Below, piece after piece: positions 47,732 through 59,201 of a stretch of 64,000 bases of DNA. This DNA is from Hyaloscypha bicolor E. Lineage: Eukaryota; Ascomycota; Leotiomycetes; Helotiales; Hyaloscyphaceae. Location: positions 1-64,000 of the forward strand of contig NW_020194515.1 in the NCBI RefSeq assembly GCF_002865645.1, in the 5' to 3' direction. Position 1 is the stretch's first letter; each line of letters starts with the position of its first letter. A model generated the notes under the pieces. The model was not told where the DNA came from. It did no database searches and saw only the letters and a list, made by a program, of their open reading frames with translations. The position numbers and the translations under genes were made by a program.

Positions 47732-47984
47732 GTTTCCGGAATTAAAATACTATTAGATACTAGTATTTTTTCGAGTTATTATTAGAATTAACTTATTATA
47801 AAATAATACTAGTATACTAGATATCTAATATTAGGCTTAGATACTAAATACTAGATACTAAATATTAGATATTAGACTAGGTAAAATATGGAATTATAAT
47901 AGTTTCTGGAATTAAAATACTATTAGATACTAGTATTTTTTCGAGTTATTATTAGAATTAATTTATTATAAAATAATACTAGTA
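47645..47984. repeat. 170-bp tandem duplication across an element junction
   Basis: Two direct copies, 47645-47814 and 47815-47984, offset by exactly 170 bp and differing at only about three positions. Each contains the end of the element II LTR, the GTTTC duplication and the first ~80 bp of element I beyond it. Confidence 0.92.
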
Positions 47985-50900
47985 ATTACGAATTTTAATA
48001 TATTAGTTTTAATATAAATTTTCTTAGAAAAGTTAAAATAAATTAGAATAAATATTATAATAAAAGCTTTTTTTAAAATTTTAAAAAATTTAGTTACTTT
48101 ATTTATTTATATAAAGAAACCGGATTTTCGATTTTTTTTAAATTTTTTTTAAGAGATTTATTAAGCCTATAATTACCTAATAATAATAATAAATAAATCT
48201 ATAATAAAAATTAATAAATTTAAGAAATACTTAAATATTATAAAATAATTCTAGTTCTAGCTATTTAATAATATTTTAAACTTATTTAGAATTTATATAA
48301 ATATTTTTTATTCTAATAAAAAAGTTCAAGAATTTAATTTTCTTAATATTAAATTTATATTTACTAAATTTATAAAACAGGTTATTTTTATATAGCCTAG
48401 TAAGTATTTAGTAAATATAATTATAATATTTATTTTTATTTCGGGAATAAATAAGAATATTATTTAAATAAATAATTATAAAATAATTTAGAAATCTTAT
48501 AAATATAGTATTAATATATATTTAAAATATAACTAGTATATTAGCTAGTCTAAAAGATATTATAAGATATTTAAAATAGCTATAATAAGTTCTAAAAGCC
48601 GTTTTTTACTTATATTTTTTATAAATTCTTATTTAATAATATATATTTTTAAAATCTAATTTTATAAAAATCTTAGCTTTTTAAAGCTAGTTAAAAATCT
48701 TATTAATAAAAGAAAGCAGATACTAATTCTTAATTATAACTTAATTAAATTTATAATAATTAATATAAAAATATAATTTTTTATTTTTCTTAAAAATAAA
48801 AAGAATAAATATTTTTATTAGGCTTTTATTAGGCCTTATTTAATATTTATAAAATATATCTTATAAATACAAATATAATACTTCTAATTAAATCTTTAAT
48901 AAATTATATAAAGGCCTATATAGAACCATATTATCTATATTAATAAAGTATTTAATATTACTAAGATTAGAAAGTTTTAAAGCTTTATTAAAATTAAAAA
49001 CTTCTAAGAAATTTTTATATTTATTATTTCAGAAATAAATAAATATTTTTAAAGCCTCTTTTTAAAGAATATTAATTTACTATATTAAAAACTTCTATTT
49101 AATATTACTAGAACTATATAATAAAATAGAAATCTAGTAATTATTATAAATATATAAAATCTATTATTTAAAATAATTATATTTACTTTTAGTTAAAAAT
49201 AGAACTTAAGATACTAGCTTAAAATACTAATTAAGTTCTTTACTAAATTCTTTTAGTATTAGAATCTTAATATTATTAGATTATATAAATATAAATATTT
49301 CTTATTTCTTAATATAGTTTATATATTATATAAGAATTATTTTATAAAATTTTATACTAAAAATAAAGCTATAAAAGCTAATATTCTTATATTATAAAAC
49401 TAGAACTTAAAAGAATATATCTTATTATAATTATTTATAATAAATACTTTAAAATTATAGGTTTAATAAATATTAAATTAGTTCTTATAAAAGATTATAA
49501 ATTCTTAGTTATATTTAGCTAAAATAATAAAATCCTAATTTTAAATTTAATTATTATTAAAGAAGTTATAATCTAATTTAATATTACTAAATCTATTATA
49601 TATTTCTAAGATATTTATTTCTGGCTATATTAATCTTATTTAAATAATTATATAAAGTAATATATCTTTTTTATTATAGCTAAAATTATTAATATTTAAG
49701 ATTTAGTCTTTTCTTTTTTCTATTTTTTAAAAGAATCTTTTCTAAAGTATTCTTTTATAATAATAATATAAACTTACTTTTATAAATATCTTAATTCTTT
49801 TATAGTTTTGGCCTTATTAGAGTTCTATTAAACCTATTTATTATATTTAAAATATTTTATATTTCTTAAAAAGTATTTTTTCTAATTATAAGTCTAATAA
49901 ACTATATTTAAAATAAAACTAGTATTCTAATAAAGTCTAGAAAAAACTAAAATACTATCTAAGAACTTCTTATATAATTTTCAGACCTTTTTTTTCTTTT
50001 TTAATAGCCTTATAAATTAGAATTCTTAAAAATAGAATTACTTTTACTAGACTTTTCTATTTTTACTTTTCTTAATTTAGAATAAGTAATATATTTTACT
50101 TTCTGAGCTTTCTTAAGCTATTTAGAAATAAATATTACCTTATTTCTTAAGAAAATAAATACAAGTATTTAATAAGTTTTATAATTAGATAAAATAATAT
50201 TAAGAGTTTAAATTCGGTTCTTTTTAGGATATAAGTCCTAATTAACTTCGAAACTAATTATCTAAATATATAACTTAGTAATTATTTTACTATTTTTCTA
50301 ATAAAGATCTTAGAATTTCTTAAAGGTATTTTATTAATAAATTTAAAATACTTTAAATATATTAACTAAATAGGCCTTAAATTATTTCTAATAAACCTTA
50401 TATAATAATAGACTTTATTTTATTATAGCCTTCCAAATATTATAAGATTCGTTCCTAAAAATACTTATAATAAAATTAATTCTAGAAAAGTATTTATTAT
50501 AAATCTAAGATTAGATTCTAAAAATTACTTTTTAGGAAAATATAAATATTCTTTATTTCTTAAAGAACTTTCTATAATATAAGTCAGGTATCTAGATCTT
50601 AAAAAGCTTTTCTTAATCTAAATATATTTTTAAAATATTATATAATAGCTTCTAATAAATAATATTGAGATTATTCTTAAAGCTTATTAAGTTAGGAAAG
50701 GAAATAGGTTCTAATTTTATTTCAGGAAATTCTCTAGTAAAAATTACTAAAAAAAATAAAGTAAACTTATAAATAAAGTTTCTATAAGATATAATAAACT
50801 ATAAGATATTTCTAAAAGTACTTTTATATTACTCTAATTATAGGATATATTAATTAATTATATTTACTAATTCTTGCTTTTATTAAAATACTTTAACTTT

Positions 50901-51181
50901 AGTATATAAGCCCTATTTTATAGCTTAAATAATAATAATTTAGATATTAATCTCGATATCTTAATTATTACCGGAATTATTTTCGTTATTATTACTCGTT
51001 TATAAAGGCTTCTAAGAAACCTTATTAAAAGTATTAGACGAGCCTTTATTATTACCTATATTAGAATTAATTTAGTTAATTTCTTTTATAGAAATAACTT
51101 TAGTAAGGAATTATATATTTTATAGATTTCGAGATATAATTATTTATTAAACTACTTCTTTTAAGAATAAAGAAATTAGCT

Positions 51182-51479
51182 TATAAGATATTTATTAGTA
51201 AATAATAAAATAATAGAATAAATTAATAAGTTATAAAACTATAATATTAAATTTAGTATAGAACTAATCTCTATCTTTCTTATAAGATCTAGAGAAGCCT
51301 TTTCTAAATAAAAGACTCTAATAATATATATATAATTAGTAATTTATAAGCCTAATATATATAATATAAATAGTAATTAGTTATAATATTAAGAGACTAT
51401 TAATCTCTCTAATTAATACCTGTAATATCCGAGGTTTATTATATGTCTTTAAATTATATATAATCCTATATATATTATA
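51182..51479 (-). repeat. 5' LTR of element I
   Basis: 298 bp; followed on the right by the target duplication CTTTT. Confidence 0.93.
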
Positions 51480-51484
51480 CTTTT

Positions 51485-51893
51485 ATTCTTATTTTTTTAT
51501 TAATTAAATTATTTTATAAGTATATCTATAAGCTTATAAAAAAGCACGTATTTTAGAATTATTAAAAAAAATTAAAATGAAATAAATAAAATATTAGTAA
51601 AAAAAGAAAAAAGCAAAAATAAGAAAAAATAATATAATTAATAAATATATAAATTCTAAAATTACTTTTTAAAAGCTTATAATAAAAAATATATATATTA
51701 TTAGTTTTCGGGCCTTTATTAAAATTATTAATTAAGATTTTAGCTTTATTTTCTTTTATTTCTTATTAAATTAGCTTTTATTTTATAGTAAAAATAAAGT
51801 AATTAATTTAATATATTTTTAATTTAAAATACAAAAATAAGCAAAATTATAAGTTTTACTTTAATATATAATTATTATATTATAAAAGCTATT
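51485..51893. other. AT-rich spacer between elements I and VII
   Basis: About 0.4 kb of AT-rich DNA that received both insertions. No LTR, motif or readable frame was recognised; probably an older repeat or the original target DNA. Confidence 0.5.
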
Positions 51894-51898
51894 ATAAG

Positions 51899-52196
51899 TA
51901 TAAGGTATTTATTAGTAGGTAATAAGATAATAGAATAAATTAGTGAATTATAAAACTATAGTATTAAATTTAGTATAGAACTAATTTTTGTTTCTTCTAT
52001 AAGGTTTAAAGAAGCCCTCTCTAAATAAAAGACTCTAATAATATATATGTAATTAGTAATTTATAAGCCTAATACTTATAATATAAATAGTAGTTAGTTA
52101 TAAAGTTAAAGGGCTTCTAATCTCCCTAATTAATACCCGTAATATCCGAGGTTTATTATATACTCTTAAGTTATATATAACCTTATATATATTATA
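51899..52196 (-). repeat. 3' LTR of element VII
   Basis: 298 bp, strongly RIP-mutated compared with its partner at 58899-59196. Confidence 0.92.
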
Positions 52197-52919
52197 ACTA
52201 TATCTCTTTTCTAGGATCTTATTCCCAAGATCTATTAATCTATTCTAGTAAATATTTAATTATTTATTTATTTAATTAAGGTAAATTTCTAGTATCTTAG
52301 AAAGTAGTTTTACTAATATAATCTAGATAATAGATATAAAAATTATCTAATTAGATTAGAGCTAAATAAGCAAGAAAAAAGAGTAATTATATCCTAGATA
52401 TAAAAGCTAGCTAGTAATTATAATTTCGTTTAGGATCTGAGTATTCTAATTAGCTTAATCTAAAATACTAAAGTATTATCTTACGAAATTAATACTACTT
52501 ATTAGATCTTATATTAGAATAATCTAAATAGCTATATAAAAAGAATTTAATAAATATTTATATAAGAAATTTATATAAATATTTCTAAGGTTCTAGAGAT
52601 TATTTACGAGCTCCTGGAAATATATATTAATTAGTTATACTAGTTTCTAATTAGAACTAGTATAAAAACTAGTAATTAATCCAGATAATTCTTTATTTTT
52701 ATAAAAGAACCTCTTTATATTATTATATACTTTCTTTTTTTCTAATAACTATATATATAATAACTTTTTCTATTATTACTTTCTAGTTTCTTTTTCTGCT
52801 TTTCTCTAAGCCTTCTTTAATTATTTTTAATTAATTCTATAATATTTTCTTGTAGCTATATTATTTGCCTATATAATAATAAATATAAAAGTAATCTTAT
52901 AGTCTTTTTTCTTATTACT

Positions 52920-52951
52920 AGTAAATACTTGAAATATTTTAAGTATTTACT
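52920..52951. repeat. Family A palindrome, copy in element VII
   Basis: 32-bp palindrome with a single C-to-T change in the right arm. Confidence 0.85.
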
Positions 52952-55900
52952 TATTAATTTCTTTACTTTATATATTATAGTATCTAGTAAAAAGAATTAT
53001 AACTATTATAATAAGAATTCTAAATCTTATATATTAGTAAGTTCTTTAGTTTTATATTTATTAAAGCTAATATAATTTTAGATTTCTTATTATTTATTAA
53101 AGGCTTACTAGTTCTAGGAAAATATTATTATAGCCTTTAAGAAATTTCTTAAAATATATTCTAAATAATATTATATTAATAAGAATAATATTATTAATTA
53201 GGTTTTTAAAAACTAGAAAAATATTAATAAGCTTTGGAATTCTTTTTCTTATTTTAATAAGGCAAATAATAATATTACTTGGGTTAGTATTCTAAAAATA
53301 AGTTTTTTCTAATATATTTAGGTATTTACTAATTCCTTAAAGAAATACTATAATATTTATCTTTAAGATATTAATCTTATTATCGAGCTTATTACCAAAA
53401 TTACTAAATAATCTATTACTAGTACTTTAAGTACTAATAATATAATACTTATAGCTATTTGGGACCTAACTTTAGAAGTTCGGGCCTTTTATAAGATATA
53501 TATAGCTATTATAAGTTCTTTACTTACTTTTCTTAATATTCTTAATATTAATATTATTATAATATAATTATATTCCGTTAAAAGATAAGCGGATTCCGGA
53601 AAGTATTAGCTAATTCTTTACTAAGTTCTAAATAGAGCTAGTATTTAGTATTCTTGCTTTAGAAATTAGGAATTTATAGGAATTAGAGTTTATTTATAAT
53701 AAATCTTTCTTAATCCTAAATCTTTTTCTAATAATTTAAATATAATTCTTATAAGCCTTAATAAAACCTTAGAAAACCTTTATAAATAAAAAAACCCAGG
53801 GAAAAAGTATTTCTATTACTATTCCGGGCCTTTTCTTAGCTATTTAGGTTCTCTTTTTCTTTTAAATAGCCTTTTTCTTAGTAATCTAAAATTCTTTTTA
53901 ATTTTAAGAGATTATTAAAAAATAGTTTTAGATTCTAAACTATAATTTTAATTATATAATTTCAGAAGTTCCTTGAAATTTTTAAAATTAGAGAAAGCAG
54001 ATAATTAGATATTATAATTTTTAGGCTAGGCTTTTTATTTAATTAAATATTATTATTTCTTATTTCTATTATTTTATTAGTAATTAATAATAGCTTTTAT
54101 TTCCTATTCTTGTTTTTTATTATTATTTACTAATTCCGGAAATTATTTAGAGAAATATAAATATAATTCCTAATTCTTTTTTATTATATATTTTTTAAGA
54201 AAGAAAATATAAAAAGTTAAATATAAATAATTATATATATTTAGTAATTTTAACTTATATACTAAATTATTAATATATTTAAGAATCCTAAATAAACTTA
54301 TAAATTTTAACTTAAATTTTCTTATTTTAAGTTTAATATTTCTTATTAATAATATTATTTAGACTTCTTTAGAATAATATTTAATTAATTAGTACTTATT
54401 ATAATAGGTTTCCTAGTTATTTTATATATAATATTATAAATCCTTAAGCTTTCTTTATTTTATTTTAAGGATTTCTAGCTTCTTATATATAACTAGTACT
54501 TTTTTTATAATTCTATTTTTAGGATTTTATAAAAGTTAAGAATAATATTCGTAATATATATAGAAAAATATATCTTATAAAACCTAATATTTTAAATTAT
54601 TATATACAAATTCTATAAAAAATAATTTCTTAAATTAGTTATTTTTTTAAGTATTATAATAATATTTTAGGTAATATTTTAGGACCTAGTTTTACCTTTT
54701 TATCTAATTATTTATTTAAGAATAATAAGCTATATTTAAATACTATTTATATATTAAATAAAAGTAGAAAGTAGACTAGAACTAGCTAGTAAATACTATT
54801 TCTTAGTTAGAAATAATTTTATTAGAGAAGCTAAAAATCAAGAAAATATATTTTTATATAATCTTAGTAAGCTCTAGAAAGTTAATAGTCTTATAATATA
54901 TAATATATTTTATTATTTTAGAGTACTAGTTAATAATTATAAGAATTATATTAAAATTAGAACCTTTTATTAGGTTCTTATATAGTAATAAACCTATAAT
55001 AAAATCTATAGAAATCTTATTTTAGGATCTTTTAGGCTATAGTAAACTACTAAATAGACTATATAGCAAATATTTCTTTATTTTAACTTTCTAGTAAATA
55101 TTATATTTTTAATAATAATTATAAATATTTCTTTTTATATTTTCCTAATACTAGAACTTTTTAAGAAACTCGAGAGTTTTCTTTATTTTATAATATCTAG
55201 TTATTAGGTTATTATAATAAAGCTTTATAATTTCTTAATATAAAGCGGGATTATTAGATATAATAATTTTTAAATAATACCTAAATAGGCCCGAATTATT
55301 TTTCTAAATTTCTTTTTCCTTAGTATTTTTCTTACTAAACCTCTATTTTATAATATTCTAATATTAAGAATTATTTCTCTAAGTTATCTAAATAATATCT
55401 AGAAAGAATTCAGATAAAGAGGCTAGTATTATAGCTCTTTTAGTAATTATATATATTTATATATAGGGAATTAGATATTTATAATTATCTAATTTAAAAA
55501 CTCGAGGAACCGAAAAGTCTTTAGTTTTATTAAGTAATACGGTTATAGATATTCCTATTACCTTAGCTATAATAGTAGAGCCTTTAAGATATTTCCCTAT
55601 ATTTTACTTCTTAACTAATTCTATAATTAAGAAATCTATAAGATAATTTATTTACTTGTCTTATAATAAATATTTCTTCTTAGTTATTATAGATATAATA
55701 AATATTAAATAATACCTATTTTAAAGAAGGAATTCTTTAGATATTTATAAGAACCTCTAAATTATAATTATAAAAGCTTTTTTTAGCTTATTCTAAAAAG
55801 CTAAAAGCCAAGTTATATTAATAGAATTTTCTTTATAATTAGGTCTTTTACTAGATTTATTTACTAGATTTAAAGTATTTTTATAATAAATAATATTAAA

Positions 55901-58854
55901 ATTATATATTATAAGATATATTACCTAATATACTTAATAATTCTCTAAATACTTTATTTCTATAAAGTATTAAAGATTATTATAATCTATAATAATCTTA
56001 ATTATAAACCTGAATTTTTTAAGATAATAATACTAATACTTAAAAGCTTTAATAATTATAAGTAGCTTTCTATTATAAGTACTATAATTATATTTGGCTT
56101 TAGAAAGTTTCCGGGACTAGAATATTACTAGATACTAGTATTTTTTCGGACTATTACTAGAATTAATTTATTATAAAATAGTATTAATAATTATGAATTT
56201 TAATATATTAGTTTTAATATAAATTTTTTTAGAAAGATTAAAATAAACTAGAATAGGTATTATAGTAAAAGCTTTTTTTAAAGTCTTAAAGCTTTTAGCT
56301 ATTTTATTTATTTATATTTTTTATAAATTCTTATTTAATAATATATATTCTTAAGATTTAGCTTTATAAAGATCTTAGCTTCTTAGAGCTAGTTAAAGGT
56401 CTTATTAATAAGAGAAAGCAGATATTAATTCTTAATTATAACTTAATTAAGTCTATAATAATTAATATAAAGATATAGTTCTCTATTTTTCTTAGGAATA
56501 AAAAGAATAAGTACTTTTACTAGGCTTTTATTAGGCCTTATCTAATATTTATAAAATATATCTTATAAATATAGATATAATATTTCTAGTTAGGTCTCTA
56601 ATAAATTATATAAAGGCCTATATGGGACTATATTATCTATATTAATAAAGTATTTAATATTACTAAGATTAGAAAGTTCTAAAGCTTTATTAGAATTAAA
56701 AATTTCTAAAAAGTCTTTATATTTATTATCTCGGAAATAAATAAGTATTTTTAAGGCTTCTTTCTAAAAAGTATTAATTTACTATATTAAAAACTTTTAT
56801 TTAGTATTACTAGAATTATATAATAAAGTAAAGATCTAGTAATTATTATAAATATATAAAGCCTATTATCTAGGATAGTTATATTTGTCTTTAATTAAAA
56901 ATAAGACTTAAGGTACTAGCTTAGGGTACTAATTAAGCTTCTTACTAAACTCTTTTAGTATTAGGATCTTAATATTATTAGGCTATATAAGTATATATAT
57001 CTATTATTTCTTAATATAGTTTATATATTATATAAGAGTTATTTTATAAAATTCTATATTAAAAATAAGGCTATAAGAGCTAATATTCTTATATTTATAG
57101 AACTAGAGTTTAAAAAAATATATCTTATTATAATTATTTATAATAAATATCTTAAAATTATAGGCTTAATAAATCTTAAATTAGTTCCTATAAAAGATTA
57201 TAAATTCTTAGTTATATTTAGCTAAGATAATAAAGTCCCGGCTTTAAGCCTAATTATTATTAAAGAAGTTATAATCTAATCTAGTATTACTAAATTTGCT
57301 ATATATTTCTAAGATACTTATTTCTGGCTATATTAATCTTATTTAAATAGTTATATAAAGTAATATATCTTTTTTATTATAGCTAAAATTATTAATATTT
57401 AAGATTTGGCCTTTTTTTTCCCCTATTTCTTAGGAAAGTTTTTCTAGAGTATTTCTTTATAGCTATAGTATTAATCTGCTTTTATAAATACCTTAACTCT
57501 TCTATAATTTTAGCCTTATTAGAGTTCTATTAAGCCTATTTAGTATATTTAAAATATTTTATATTTCCTAAGAAGTATTTTTTCTATTTATAAGTTTAAT
57601 AAACTATACCTAAAATAAAACTTGTATTTTATTAAGGCCTTAAAGAAGCTAAAATATTATCTAAAGGTTTTTTATATAATTTTCGGAACTTATTTTTCCT
57701 TTTTTAATAGCCTTATAAATTAGAATTTACTAAGTTAGGGTTTTTAGAAATAAAGTTACTTTTATTAGATTTCTTTATTTTTGCTTTTCTTAATTTAAAA
57801 TAAGTAATATATTTTGCTTTCTAAGCTTTTTTAAGCTATTTAGAAATAAATATTATCTTATTTTCTAAGAAAATAGATATAAGTATCTAATAAGTCTTAT
57901 AATTAGATAAAGTAGTATTAAGAGTCTAGACCTGATTTCTCTTAATATATAAGTTCTAGTTAATTTCGAAACTAATTATTTAAATATATAATTTAGTAAC
58001 TATTTTACTATTTTTCTAATAAAGATCTCAGAGTTTCTTAAAAGTATCTTATTAACGGATTTAAGATATTTAAAGTATATTAGCTAATAGGCCTTAAATT
58101 ACTTCTAATAAACCTTATATAATAGTAGGCTTTACTTTATTATAGTTTCTTAAGTATTATAAGATTTATTTTTAAAAATACTTATAATAGAATTAATTTT
58201 AGAAAAGTATCTATTATAAGTTTAAGGTTAGGTCCTAAAGATTACTTCCTAAAAAGATATAAATATTCTCTATTTCTTAAGAAACTTTCTATAATATAAG
58301 TCAGGTATCCGAATCTTGAAAAGCTTTTTTTAATTCAAATATATCTTTAGAATATTATATAATAGCTCCTAATAAATAGTATTAAGATTATTCTTAAAGC
58401 TTATTATATTAGGAAAAGAAGTGAGTTCTAATTCTATTTTAGGAAGTTCCCTAATAGGAATTACTAAGGAAAATAAAGTAAACTTATAAATAGAGTTTTT
58501 ATAAGATATAGTAAACTATAAGATATTTCTAAAAATACTCTTATATTATTCTAACTATAGGATATATTAGTTAATTATATTTACTAATTCTTGCTTTTAT
58601 TAGAGCGCTTTGACTTTAGTATACAAGCCCTATTTTGTAGTTTGGGCAATAGTAACTCGGGCATTAATCTTAGTATCTTGATTATTGCCGGGATTATTTC
58701 CGTTATTATTACTGGCTCTCGGAGGCTCCTGAGGGGCCCTATTAAAAGTATTAGATGAGCCTTTGCCATTACTCGTATCGGGATTAATCTAGTCAACTTC
58801 CTCTATAGGAATAGCTTTAGCGAGAAGTCATATATTTCGCAGATTTCGAGACAT
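52952..58854 (-). pseudogene. Element VII gag-pol remnant
   Basis: Gag begins at 58854 with ATGTCTCGAAATCTGCG; the first in-frame stop comes at codon 9. Asn/Gly/Pro-rich gag N-terminus, then RIP-degraded pol, integrase and chromodomain (~53930-54120). Part of the reverse transcriptase is deleted. Confidence 0.8.
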
Positions 58855-58887
58855 GATTACTTATTGAACTATCTCCTTTGAGGGTAG

Positions 58888-58898
58888 AGAGATTAGCT
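58888..58898 (-). other. Primer-binding region of element VII (self-priming type)
   Basis: The 11 nt adjoining the 5' LTR read AGCTAATCTCT on the element strand. They pair with AGAGATTAGTT inside the LTR (58979-58989) with one G-U pair. No tRNA-like TGG start follows the LTR. Confidence 0.65.
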
Positions 58899-59196
58899 TA
58901 TAAGGTGTTTATTAGTAGGTAATAAGATAATAGAATAAATTAGTGAGTTATGAAACCATAGTATTAAATTCAGTATAGAACTAATCTCTGTTCCTCCTGT
59001 AAGATCCAGGGAAGCCCTCTCTAAATAGGAGGCCCTAATAACGTATATATAATTAGTGATTTATAAGCCTAATGCTTATAATATAAATAGTGGTTGGTTG
59101 TGAAGTTAAAGGGCCTCTGATCTCCCTAATTAATACCCGCAATATCCGAGGTTCGTTACATGCCCTTAAGTCACGTGCGACCCTGCACACATTACA
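58899..59196 (-). repeat. 5' LTR of element VII
   Basis: Least mutated family A LTR; on the plus strand it ends GTGCGACCCTGCACACATTACA-like sequence with CACGTG at 59172-59177. It gives the ancestral ends of the family. Confidence 0.92.
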
Positions 59197-59201
59197 ATAA
59201 G

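Larger units (their letters stand above)
10404..51479 (-). mobile_element. Element I: outermost Ty3/Gypsy chromovirus (family A)
   Basis: Full-length LTR retrotransposon in minus orientation, split by element II. Its two 298-bp LTRs are 10404-10701 (3') and 51182-51479 (5'), flanked by a perfect 5-bp duplication, CTTTT at 10399-10403 and 51480-51484. Its own DNA is 10404-14718 plus 47732-51479 (less a 170-bp local duplication), about 7.9 kb, matching element IV (7,831 bp). From the right: gag from ~51137 (ATG mutated to ATA), then protease/reverse transcriptase, RNase H (interrupted at 14718/47732), integrase and chromodomain (~12440-12610), then a long 3' region. All frames are closed by RIP stops, so it is dead. 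Confidence 0.93.
51899..59196 (-). mobile_element. Element VII: family A chromovirus beside the nest
   Basis: LTRs 51899-52196 (3') and 58899-59196 (5'), 298 bp each, with a perfect ATAAG duplication (51894-51898 and 59197-59201). Total 7,298 bp, about 0.53 kb shorter than element IV, mostly from a deletion in the reverse transcriptase region near 56320. The gag ATG survives at 58854 (minus). RIP damage is heavy on the left and fades toward the right end, where gag and the 5' LTR keep many CpA/TpG sites. A small open frame at 58584-58796 is out of the gag frame. Confidence 0.93.

Noticed and set aside
58584..58796. Minus-strand 70-codon frame in element VII
   Set aside because: It overlaps the true gag region in a different frame; the gag frame, read with RIP stops as Gln, has the Asn/Gly/Pro-rich gag N-terminus.
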